Assembly: GCA_003554565.1 (NCBI GenBank)
Contig: PWGR01000008.1
Location: forward strand, 1 to 20,482
From: Clostridia bacterium
GTDB taxonomy: Bacteria; Bacillota; Sulfobacillia; SLMV01
DNA: 20,482 bases
Direction: 5' to 3'
Position numbers and translations under genes: made by a program. Positions 14,382 to 20,482 of this stretch are shown in pieces. Under the pieces are notes generated by a model. The model was given only the letters and a program-made list of their open reading frames with translations, did not search any database and had not been told where the DNA came from. Each line of letters opens with the position of its first letter. Within the stretch, counting starts at the first letter, position 1.

Positions 14382-16084
14382 AACACCACCCTCATTATTT
14401 CTTCCAGCGACGTTATACCATCGAGAAGCTTCTGTAGACCATCCTGGCGCAGGGTAGTCATGCCCGCCGCGGTCGCAGCCTTCTTGATCTCACTCGCCGA
14501 ACGTCTCTCCAGTGTCAGCCGCTGGATTTCGTCGTCCACAAAGAGAATTTCGTACAGACCAATGCGGCCGCGATAGCCGGTGAAGCTGCAGTTCGAACAC
14601 CCACCATCCTTGGCCCGGTAAAGGAGGACACTATCCTCCCCGGAGCCCTCGGCCAGACCTACCAGACCCTCTATTTCTCCCGCATCCATCTCATACGCTT
14701 CCCGGCAGTGACTGCACAGGCGCCGGGCCAGTCGCTGCGCCACCACGCACACCAGGGACGAGGCGGTGAGGTACGGCTCCACATCCATCTCCGTGAGGCG
14801 GCTCACCGCGCCCGCGGCATCATTGGTGTGCAGCGTGGCGAATACCAGGTGTCCGGTCAGTGCCGACTCGATGGCTATGCGCGCGGTCTCCTTGTCCCGG
14901 ATCTCTCCCACCATAATTATGTCCGGATCGCAGCGCAGGATGGATCGCAGGCCAGAAGCGAAGGTCAGACCAGCCTGCGGGTTGATCTGAACCTGGTTGA
15001 TCTCGTCCATACGACGTTCTACGGGATCCTCAACCGTGATCACGTTGTTTGTGACACTGTCCACCGCCTGGAGGCTGGCGTACAGCGTGGTGGACTTGCC
15101 GCTCCCGGTCGGGCCTGTAACCAGGATGAAACCGTACGGGAGGTCGATTGCCTCCTGAAAATCATCCAGGACCCCGGGGGGCATGCCCATCTCTTCCAGG
15201 GTGAACAGACGGTCCCCCCGGTCGAGCAGACGGAGGGTGAGGCGCTCCCCGAAACTGGTGGGCAGCGACGCCACCCGTACGTCGATGGCCCGGCCCTCAA
15301 TATTGAGGGTCATCCTGCCGTCCTGCGGCAGCCGGCGCTCGGCTATGTCCATGCTGGCCATGATCTTTATGCGCGATATCAGCGAGGCGTGCATGCGCCG
15401 CGGCGGGTGCATGACATCGTGCAGCACCCCGTCGATGCGGAACCGTATGCGCATGGACCGCTCGTGCGCCTCGATGTGTATGTCACTGGCCTCGTCCCGC
15501 ACCGCCTGGGTCAGGATCATGTTCGCCAGCTGCACCGCCGGACGCTGGACGTCGTCGGCGTCCGTATCAACCACTTCATCCTCCGCCGGCTCGCCCTCGA
15601 GATCCTCTTCCTCCGCCGCCGCCGTCACGTCCATGCTGCTGTGGGCATACCGCTCGATGAAGCGGTCCAGGTCGGTGTCGGTGACCACAATTGGCTCTAT
15701 ATCAAAACCCGTCAGGGCGCGCAGGTCGTCCAGGGCCACAATATCGGTGGGATAACGCATGGCCACCACCAGCTTGCGGTCCCGGAAAGCGACGGGCAGT
15801 GCCCTGTATTTCTGGGCATCTTTGGCCGAAAGCGTGGCGGTGGCTGCCGGGTCTATAGGGTATTCCTCGAGCGTGACCCAGGGCACCCCGGCCTGCTCGG
15901 CCACAGCCCGGGCTATATCCTCCTCTGTACAGGCCCCCTGCTCCACGAGGACCTTGCCGAGAAGTTCCTTATCCACGCCCTGTGCGCGTTGATCGGTCAG
16001 CGCCTCGCGCAGCTGGTCCTCCGTGATGACGCCTGCCTCCACCAATCTGCGGCCCAGGAAGTTGCGTCGGAGTTTTCTGTCCAT
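14378..16084 (-). CDS. pilB: Type IV pilus extension ATPase PilB (GspE/PilB family)
   Basis: PilB is the motor that polymerises type IV pilins at the inner membrane. It has 568 residues, normal for the family. An N-terminal MshEN/GspE-N-type region (LGRRLVEAGVITEDQLREAL and a second similar repeat) suggests possible cyclic-di-GMP or structural docking. An acidic linker (about 156-180) precedes the motor domain. It carries ASDIHIEAHERSMRIRFRIDG, Walker A GPTGSGKST (from about 324), the Asp-box VEDPVE, Walker B IIMVGEIRD and His-box GHLVFATLHTNDA. The four zinc cysteines of PilB/GspE are present as C457xxC460 and C496xxC499. The start is ATG with AAAGGTGAGG upstream. No clear promoter is seen in the 155-base gap to divergent pilD. 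Confidence 0.95.
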   Translation of the reverse strand: MDRKLRRNFLGRRLVEAGVITEDQLREALTDQRAQGVDKELLGKVLVEQGACTEEDIARAVAEQAGVPWVTLEEYPIDPAATATLSAKDAQKYRALPVAFRDRKLVVAMRYPTDIVALDDLRALTGFDIEPIVVTDTDLDRFIERYAHSSMDVTAAAEEEDLEGEPAEDEVVDTDADDVQRPAVQLANMILTQAVRDEASDIHIEAHERSMRIRFRIDGVLHDVMHPPRRMHASLISRIKIMASMDIAERRLPQDGRMTLNIEGRAIDVRVASLPTSFGERLTLRLLDRGDRLFTLEEMGMPPGVLDDFQEAIDLPYGFILVTGPTGSGKSTTLYASLQAVDSVTNNVITVEDPVERRMDEINQVQINPQAGLTFASGLRSILRCDPDIIMVGEIRDKETARIAIESALTGHLVFATLHTNDAAGAVSRLTEMDVEPYLTASSLVCVVAQRLARRLCSHCREAYEMDAGEIEGLVGLAEGSGEDSVLLYRAKDGGCSNCSFTGYRGRIGLYEILFVDDEIQRLTLERRSASEIKKAATAAGMTTLRQDGLQKLLDGITSLEEIMRVVL

Positions 16085-16153
16085 GCAGTAGCCTCACCTT
16101 TCAGCGCCGCGCACTCTTCCCAATGTGTCATTGCCCCTAGCTTATTCTCCAGC

Positions 16154-16174
16154 ACCTCCTCCCCCTCCTCCCCG
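16154..16174 (-). other. Purine-rich tract between pilB and pilD
   Basis: The minus strand here is an uninterrupted purine run made of GGGG, GGAGG and GGGGG-like blocks. It lies in the 155-base divergent gap (16085-16239). I find no convincing sigma-A promoter in either direction in this gap. A CCCGGT/ACCGGG 6-bp stem lies just beside it. The tract may form a two-tetrad G-quadruplex or act as a false ribosome binding site; this is low-confidence. Confidence 0.35.
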
Positions 16175-16239
16175 GTCCGGGAAGGGTACCGGGCGGGTCC
16201 CGACGAAACATGAGGAAGTACCGGTGGGAGGTTTGACAT

Positions 16240-17085
16240 ATGCAGACTTACTACATCACTTTTTTCGCCGCGGCGGGTGCAGTCTGGGGAAGCTTCTGCA
16301 ACATGCTGATTCACCGGATTCCCGCCGGCAAACCCTTGAGCGGGCGGAGCAGGTGTCCAGACTGCGGTTCACAGCTGTCAGCAGCTGATCTGATCCCTCT
16401 GCTGAGCTATATCGTACTGCTGGGCCGCTGCCGCCACTGCCGGGGAAAAGTAGCCCCGCGCTACTTCGCAGTGGAGGCAGCAATGGTGGTCCTCTTCGTG
16501 GCCACCTACCTGCACCTCGGCCTTGATCTGGCTGCGGTCGCCGTGTACCTCGCATACGGCACCTGCTGCGTGCTGGTGGCCTTCATTGATTTTCGCCACA
16601 CCATCATCCCGAACGTCGTGGTCCTTCCGGCGCTGGGAGTCGCGGCTCTTTCAGCCGCCCTGCAGCTTGACCCGTTCGGACCTGCCCCGACCCGGGCCGC
16701 GCTGGGCGCGGTCCTCGGAGCCGGCCTGTTTTTCGTCCTGCTGCTGGCCACCCGTGGGGCGGGGATGGGCATGGGTGACGTGAAGCTGGGAGCATTCATG
16801 GGAACCGCACTCGGACCACTTCCCCTCGTCCCGGCTATTCTCATAGGGTCAGTTGCTGCGCTGCTTTTCTCCGGGGCAGTCATGCTGCTGTTTAACCGCG
16901 ATCTCCGCCGTATCGAGGGAGTGAGAATTGACCTCGATTCCGAGGAGCCGGAGATAACCCAGCGCATCCTCGGCATGACCATCATAAACGGGCGACCGGC
17001 CGTGCCGTTCGGCCCGTTTCTCTCGTTTGGTTTTCTACTGGTTCTGTTCTGGGGAGATGAGATCCTCAGCTGGTGGCTGGGATGA
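16240..17085 (+). CDS. pilD: Prepilin peptidase / N-methyltransferase PilD
   Basis: This is a membrane-embedded aspartyl protease that removes type IV prepilin leaders and usually N-methylates the new end. It has 281 residues with about eight hydrophobic segments. The N-terminal domain has GSFCNMLIHRIPAGKPLSGRS and four cysteines as C39xxC42 and C64xxC67, the mark of bifunctional PilD enzymes. The two catalytic aspartates are D117 in AFIDFRHTIIPN and D180 in GMGMGDVKLGAF. The ATG at 16240 has GGGAGG 8 bases upstream. A hydrophilic insert (about residues 222-250, IEGVRIDLDSEEPEITQRIL) precedes the last helices, as in some Bacillota homologues. It is transcribed against both pil blocks. Since no TadV-type peptidase is visible, it may also process Flp pilin. 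Confidence 0.95.
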   Translation: MQTYYITFFAAAGAVWGSFCNMLIHRIPAGKPLSGRSRCPDCGSQLSAADLIPLLSYIVLLGRCRHCRGKVAPRYFAVEAAMVVLFVATYLHLGLDLAAVAVYLAYGTCCVLVAFIDFRHTIIPNVVVLPALGVAALSAALQLDPFGPAPTRAALGAVLGAGLFFVLLLATRGAGMGMGDVKLGAFMGTALGPLPLVPAILIGSVAALLFSGAVMLLFNRDLRRIEGVRIDLDSEEPEITQRILGMTIINGRPAVPFGPFLSFGFLLVLFWGDEILSWWLG

Positions 17086-17125
17086 CGGAACACGATTGGA
17101 TTCAGGAGATGCGCCCCGCCGCACC

Positions 17126-17148
17126 GCAGGCATTGCAGTCTTGCCTGC
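17126..17148. terminator. Possible stem-loop between convergent pilD and the secretin-like gene
   Basis: GCAGGCA (17126-17132) pairs perfectly with TGCCTGC (17142-17148) around a 9-base loop. It lies in the 96-base gap between two convergent genes. No T tract follows on either strand, so a terminator role is only suggested by position. Confidence 0.35.
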
Positions 17149-17181
17149 CGGTCGTCACCTCCCGCGCAGGCCTATCTCCCA

Positions 17182-18225
17182 TCAGTTGAATTCGTCCAGC
17201 AGGCTCTGCAGGAGCTGAATGTTATCCGGGGTCTCCTCCACCCACAACACGTACCACGGGTCATCATCATCCCCCATCAGATTCTCAGAGATGCGCATGC
17301 TCCGCTCCGAGAGGCCCGACAGACGCGCAAGCAGGCCCCGCTTGCCCATCAGCTCTTCCCTTGCCCCCTCACCCCTCGCGGAATCGAGGGGCATACGGAC
17401 GGAGCTGCGCCTGCTGTCGATGTCCGCGAGCACCGCACGAACGTGATCCTCCAGGTGCGGCGGGCAAATCACGATCATCTCATGGGCAATATCGGAATCC
17501 GGATAATCAAAGGGCCGAGTGGTCACTCCCTCGAGATCCATGCTCCCGAGAATCCCCCCGGCATCGTCTACCGACAGATGTTCGAGAGAGTAGGTGAAGA
17601 CGACCTCTCTGTGTGACGGGGGACCGTCGAAGCTCCGGACCAGTTCGGCCACCTCTTCCCACCTGTTCAGGATCTCCTCATCGAAAACCACCAGCGTCAG
17701 CCCGTAGTAGAAGTATCGTTCGAGATCTATTCCGATTTCCTCGAGCAAATCCACCGCCCGGTCCGGCGTTATGTACTGGAGTGTCAGCATCTGGTAGTCC
17801 AGCGACATCTGGTTACCCCGCACGTCCGCGGTCATCATCACGTCCCGCAGCCGGGCATGAGCATCCTCTGTGCCTCTCACCCACATGACGTAGGCATTTG
17901 TAGGAAATATGACAGTCTGAACGTCAATGCCCAGCGTACCGACGAGATCCTGGATCACCCGGGCCGGCACGTGTTCTGTGCTATAGCGCCTGATGACGCG
18001 GGGCTCCTCCTCCGGCTCCTCCTCAATATCCTCCTCCTCGAGCATCCGCGGCAGGCGGAACGGATCGCCGGGATAACTCGAGGCAGTTGCCGGGCTGGTT
18101 GAGTACCCTCCCCCGGCCAGCGCACTCAGGACCGGAACACCGAGCACAATGAAGAAAAGGCAGAGCGCTACCGTCCTGGCCCGCGCCATATGCCTGAATC
18201 TTGATTCCTCCCTTGCTCCCTTCAT
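17182..18225 (-). CDS. Secretin N-domain-like (NolW-type repeat) protein lacking a channel domain
   Basis: This is an exported protein of 347 residues, the fourth gene of the pilM-N-O block. A signal or anchor helix lies at about residues 18-37 (TVALCLFFIVLGVPVLSALA), then a low-complexity stretch and a Glu-rich segment (about 62-74). Three consecutive repeats at about 80-134, 144-199 and 207-269 share the secretin N1/NolW pattern: a beta strand, PARVIQDLV- or PDRAVDLLEEIG-like helix, VVF- or VMW-type strands, then a helix ending near D-I/F-D. The C-terminal 80 residues end in a partial repeat (VLWVEETPDNIQLLQSLL). There is no beta-barrel domain, so it is not a complete PilQ. The ATG at 18223-18225 is chosen with GGGAG upstream; ATG 18187-18189 and a GTG at 18267 are alternatives. 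The PilQ-like role in the wall is inferred. Confidence 0.72.
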   Translation of the reverse strand: MKGAREESRFRHMARARTVALCLFFIVLGVPVLSALAGGGYSTSPATASSYPGDPFRLPRMLEEEDIEEEPEEEPRVIRRYSTEHVPARVIQDLVGTLGIDVQTVIFPTNAYVMWVRGTEDAHARLRDVMMTADVRGNQMSLDYQMLTLQYITPDRAVDLLEEIGIDLERYFYYGLTLVVFDEEILNRWEEVAELVRSFDGPPSHREVVFTYSLEHLSVDDAGGILGSMDLEGVTTRPFDYPDSDIAHEMIVICPPHLEDHVRAVLADIDSRRSSVRMPLDSARGEGAREELMGKRGLLARLSGLSERSMRISENLMGDDDDPWYVLWVEETPDNIQLLQSLLDEFN

Positions 18226-18241
18226 CGACGAACCACACTCC

Positions 18242-18793
18242 CTACTCATCGGTCGCGAAAAAGACACTGCAGCGAACGGATATGCTGAGCACCGGGGGGC
18301 TCCCCTGGGCTGAACCCATACGGAGTTCTTCTATGCGAAATGCCCGGTCGGCCTCGATCAGGTACCGCGTCAGGTCAAGCATGTCGGTGTAGTGGCCTTC
18401 AAAGGAAAGCTCCAGCGGCATCTGCACGTATTGTTCATCATCGATCCGATCTGCGAACCGAATGGATATGAAGCCAATTCCCGCATCATCCGCCCAGGAC
18501 TGAATGTCCGATATGATCTCGCTTTCCCCCGGCCGGGGAGGCACCATCCGTTCCATGCTCTGCAGGGCTTTTTCCATCGCCTCTTCCCTCTCCGCCAGGT
18601 CCAGCCGGCTTTTGAGCTGCGCCTCCGCCTCCTCCACTTCTTTCTCTTCATCAATGAGCCAGCGACGGGCATCGGCCATCGCACCATACTGCTGGTAATT
18701 GGCAAAGGCCAGTCCACAAATAACGAGAGCGCCAACGACCAGGACTATCTTTGTGCTCCGCAGGCTCAGTACCTCCGTATCAATCGTAATCAC
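18242..18793 (-). CDS. pilO: PilO-like type IV pilus alignment protein
   Basis: PilO forms a bitopic inner-membrane complex with PilN, linking PilM and the motor to outer parts. After a short cytoplasmic tail there is one transmembrane helix (KIVLVVGALVICGLAFANYQQ). A coiled coil (about residues 43-85, EEKEVEEAEAQLKSRLDLAEREE) and a ferredoxin-like periplasmic domain follow. The domain includes GIGFISIRF and the LELSFEGHYTDMLDLTRYLIEADRAFRIEEL segment common to PilO. The start is uncertain: GTG 18791-18793 gives 183 residues and overlaps pilN by 14 bases. A GTG at 18818-18820 has no ribosome binding site, and the best GGAGG (just after 18780) serves no standard start codon. The stop is TAG. 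Confidence 0.85.
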   Translation of the reverse strand: MITIDTEVLSLRSTKIVLVVGALVICGLAFANYQQYGAMADARRWLIDEEKEVEEAEAQLKSRLDLAEREEAMEKALQSMERMVPPRPGESEIISDIQSWADDAGIGFISIRFADRIDDEQYVQMPLELSFEGHYTDMLDLTRYLIEADRAFRIEELRMGSAQGSPPVLSISVRCSVFFATDE

Positions 18794-19388
18794 CCACCTC
18801 TGGCGGCTGGAAATCCTCACCCGGCAAAAGCTGCGAGCTTACCTCGAACTCCACCAGAAGGAATCGGTCCTGTGTCTCTTCGATCGAGAAAGCGCAACGT
18901 ACATCGTCCAACCCCGGCATACCCTTCAGGGTATCGAGCCAGTCCGCGGTATCAGGATGCTCGTACGTGTATCCCCGCAGCATCACCTGTCCCGGCTCTT
19001 CCTCACCTTCCTCGCCCGCTTCCCCGACCACCATGCGGAGGTCAGTGAGCCACACGTGTTCGGGGATCTTATCTCCCATGCTCCGCATGATCCGGGTCCA
19101 TTGTGGCGGTGCACCCATGACCCGCTGCAGGAGTGCGGCGCGCTCCCGCACGCGCGCATCCAGGACGACGTACGGCTCATGTTCCTGCACTGAAACCTCC
19201 ACGGCCTCCCTGTGTTCCTGCACCGAATCCGCCTGCCGCCGCAGCTGAGCGGTCTGATAGCGTAGCACCAGATTGCCCAGGAGCATAATCACCACCAGTA
19301 CCGCAACCCCGATACCTATGTAAAGCTGTTGACGGGCCATCCTCCGGGCCTTCTTTATTTCCGGCGGCAGCAGGTTCACGCGGATCAC
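18780..19388 (-). CDS. pilN: PilN-like type IV pilus assembly protein
   Basis: PilN is the bitopic partner of PilO whose cytoplasmic N-terminal peptide docks into PilM. The first residues are VIRVNLLPPEIKKARR (V as initiator), with the conserved INLLP-type PilM-binding motif. A transmembrane helix follows (about residues 21-42, LYIGIGVAVLVVIMLLGNLVL), then a coiled coil (about 45-92). The periplasmic domain contains WTRIMRSMGDKIPEHVWLTDLRM and MLRGYTYEHPDTADWLDTL, typical of PilN. It has 202 residues, normal length. The GTG at 19386-19388 overlaps the pilM stop as GTGA. An acidic run EAGEEGEEEPG interrupts the domain near residue 122. Confidence 0.92.
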   Translation of the reverse strand: MIRVNLLPPEIKKARRMARQQLYIGIGVAVLVVIMLLGNLVLRYQTAQLRRQADSVQEHREAVEVSVQEHEPYVVLDARVRERAALLQRVMGAPPQWTRIMRSMGDKIPEHVWLTDLRMVVGEAGEEGEEEPGQVMLRGYTYEHPDTADWLDTLKGMPGLDDVRCAFSIEETQDRFLLVEFEVSSQLLPGEDFQPPEVGDYD

Positions 19389-20422
19389 TGTGATCCCTCC
19401 TCAATGGCCCGGTGAGCCAGCTCAATAACCACAGCAAAGTCAGCTGCCTCACTTTCCCAGTCGACAGTCCGGTCCCGGACCGAAGCTATGCGCTCCAGGG
19501 GATCGAGAGATCTGACCGGCATGTCCAGGGCATCCTCCAGGATCTCGCGAATCCCGGGGACGCGCGAACCACACCCGCTGAGGATTAACGCATCGACGCC
19601 CTCGACGTAGCTCTGGGTGAGGTAGTAATTCACTGAGGTGTTTATTTCCTGTGCCAGCTCGCGTCCCCACGGCTCCAGGGTCTCGCGGTCGATACAACTG
19701 TCGGAAAGCAGGGTCCGCTGATCCGCCTCACCCTCATGCTGCAGCTCAGCCATGAGAGCGGCGAGGCCGACCGGTGAAACCCGGGCAAATACCGGCAGCC
19801 CCTCGGAGACGACCAGCAGGCTGGTGACCCCACTGGCCACATCAGCGAGGATGATGGTACCGGTGAGGTTTCGCTCCGGGAGGTTCCGGGCCAGCGCGAG
19901 CGGTGAGGAGTCCACGACCAGCGGCCGCAGCCCGCCGTCCGCAAGAGAATCGAGAGTCCTCTGCAGCTGCTCCCGCCGTACCGCCACCAGAAGGAGCTCG
20001 TAGTGCTCTTCCGAGCTCTCCCCGGTCGTCTCGTCCAGCACGGCAAAGTCCATGACCAGCTGCTCCAGCGGAATGGGCAGGTAGTCTCCTGCCTGCAGCC
20101 GGAGGGCGTCTTCCAGGTTCTCACGGGGAACATGAGGAAAGGTGATCGAGCGCATGAACATGCCCTGGTTGGCCACCCCGACCACCACATTGCGGGTTGA
20201 AAAACCCGCCGCGGACCACAACCTGTGCAGGGCATCCGATACTTCCTCCACTTCTTCCACCACACCGGCCACCACCGCGCCGTGCGGCAGCTCGCAGCGG
20301 CCGGCGGCTGTCAAACGCACTCCACCACCGGCGCGGCCCAGCTGGACCGCCCGCACAGCCCCTGAATCTATCTCCAATCCTACTGCCCGCACCCTGCTGC
20401 CTGAAAGCATCAGCGCCATCAT
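19385..20422 (-). CDS. pilM: PilM-like actin-fold type IV pilus protein
   Basis: PilM is a cytoplasmic actin-like ATP-binding protein that holds the PilN N-terminus and connects the type IV pilus inner-membrane ring to the motor. Visible actin-fold motifs are GLEIDSGAVRAVQLG (about residues 15-29), the SITFPHVPRENLEDALRLQAGDYLPIPLEQLVMDF region that is strongly PilM-like, ADVASGVTSLLVV (about 193-205) and LILSGCGSRVPGIREIL. I set the start at the ATG at 20420-20422, which overlaps an upstream stop as ATGA and has GAGGA upstream, giving 345 residues. An ATG nine codons earlier (20447-20449) is possible, and the frame stays open to the window edge. It is the first complete gene of the pilM-pilN-pilO-secretin-like block. 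Confidence 0.92.
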   Translation of the reverse strand: MMALMLSGSRVRAVGLEIDSGAVRAVQLGRAGGGVRLTAAGRCELPHGAVVAGVVEEVEEVSDALHRLWSAAGFSTRNVVVGVANQGMFMRSITFPHVPRENLEDALRLQAGDYLPIPLEQLVMDFAVLDETTGESSEEHYELLLVAVRREQLQRTLDSLADGGLRPLVVDSSPLALARNLPERNLTGTIILADVASGVTSLLVVSEGLPVFARVSPVGLAALMAELQHEGEADQRTLLSDSCIDRETLEPWGRELAQEINTSVNYYLTQSYVEGVDALILSGCGSRVPGIREILEDALDMPVRSLDPLERIASVRDRTVDWESEAADFAVVIELAHRAIEEGSQ

Positions 20423-20482
20423 CTCCTCGTCCTCATCAACAACCAGCATCCCCCGTTGTATGTATCGAAAGAAGGCCCCGCC
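20419..20482 (-). CDS. Possible C-terminal end of an upstream gene, cut by the window edge
   Basis: One minus-strand frame is open from the edge and ends at TGA (20419-20421), encoding AGPSFDTYNGGCWLLMRTRR. The stop overlaps the preferred pilM ATG as ATGA, the same arrangement as at most other junctions here, which favours a real gene end. No family is recognisable from 20 residues. A pilin, minor pilin or pilC would be the expected neighbour. It could also be chance. Confidence 0.3.
   Translation of the reverse strand, partial: AGPSFDTYNGGCWLLMRTRR

Noticed and set aside
14708..16213. 501-codon plus-strand open frame opposite pilB
   Set aside because: It is antisense to pilB, which has all Walker and zinc motifs; the frame is a by-product of GC-rich third positions.
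1..20482. CRISPR arrays, insertion sequences, tRNA or rRNA genes, prophage genes
   Set aside because: By reading I saw no regularly spaced repeats, no transposase or integrase-like frame, no terminal inverted repeats and no tRNA-like folds.

Overview
The window is about 60% GC and almost fully coding. It reads as a bacterial chromosome fragment, most likely from the Bacillota or a close relative. The reasons are a split glycine decarboxylase (separate GcvPA and GcvPB), a tandem glycine riboswitch in front of gcvT, strong Shine-Dalgarno sequences (GGAGGTGAT type), many GTG and TTG starts, an S-layer-homology (SLH) protein, and Tad and type IV pilus operons with no outer-membrane secretin barrel gene in view. 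The genus cannot be read from the sequence. TGA, TAA and TAG all end genes here, so the standard code applies.

Layout. (1) 1-4655, minus strand: tandem glycine riboswitch, overlapping intrinsic terminator, then gcvT-gcvH-gcvPA-gcvPB. This is the glycine cleavage system apart from the L-protein; gcvPB runs off the left edge. (2) 4696-10495, minus strand: a compact Tad/Flp pilus operon in the order cpaB-tadZ-tadA-tadB-tadC-flp-tadE-tadG-like. A sigma-A-like promoter stands in front of it, and most junctions are ATGA/GTGA-type overlaps. A strong hairpin follows the pilin gene. The tadC reading frame is broken by an in-frame TGA at codon 14. (3) 10510-11998, plus strand: a divergently transcribed secreted protein with three SLH repeats and a FlgD-type Ig-like domain, closed by a GC-rich hairpin. 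(4) 12006-13196, minus strand: an M20 metallopeptidase/amidohydrolase. (5) 13311-16084, minus strand: the type IV pilus ATPases pilB-pilT. (6) 16240-17085, plus strand: prepilin peptidase pilD. (7) 17182-20482, minus strand: pilM-pilN-pilO plus a protein made of secretin N-domain-like repeats with no channel domain. A possible further gene end lies at the right edge.

Together this is a surface-appendage region holding two related but distinct pilus machines (class IVb Flp/Tad and a type IVa-like PilBT/MNO system). One prepilin peptidase may serve both. It sits beside a riboswitch-controlled one-carbon operon. I see no mobile elements, CRISPR arrays, tRNAs or rRNAs. Every main gene belongs to a known family. 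The novelty lies in the tadC interruption, the barrel-less secretin-like protein, the SLH-FlgD neighbour and the RNA elements, not in an unknown enzyme system.
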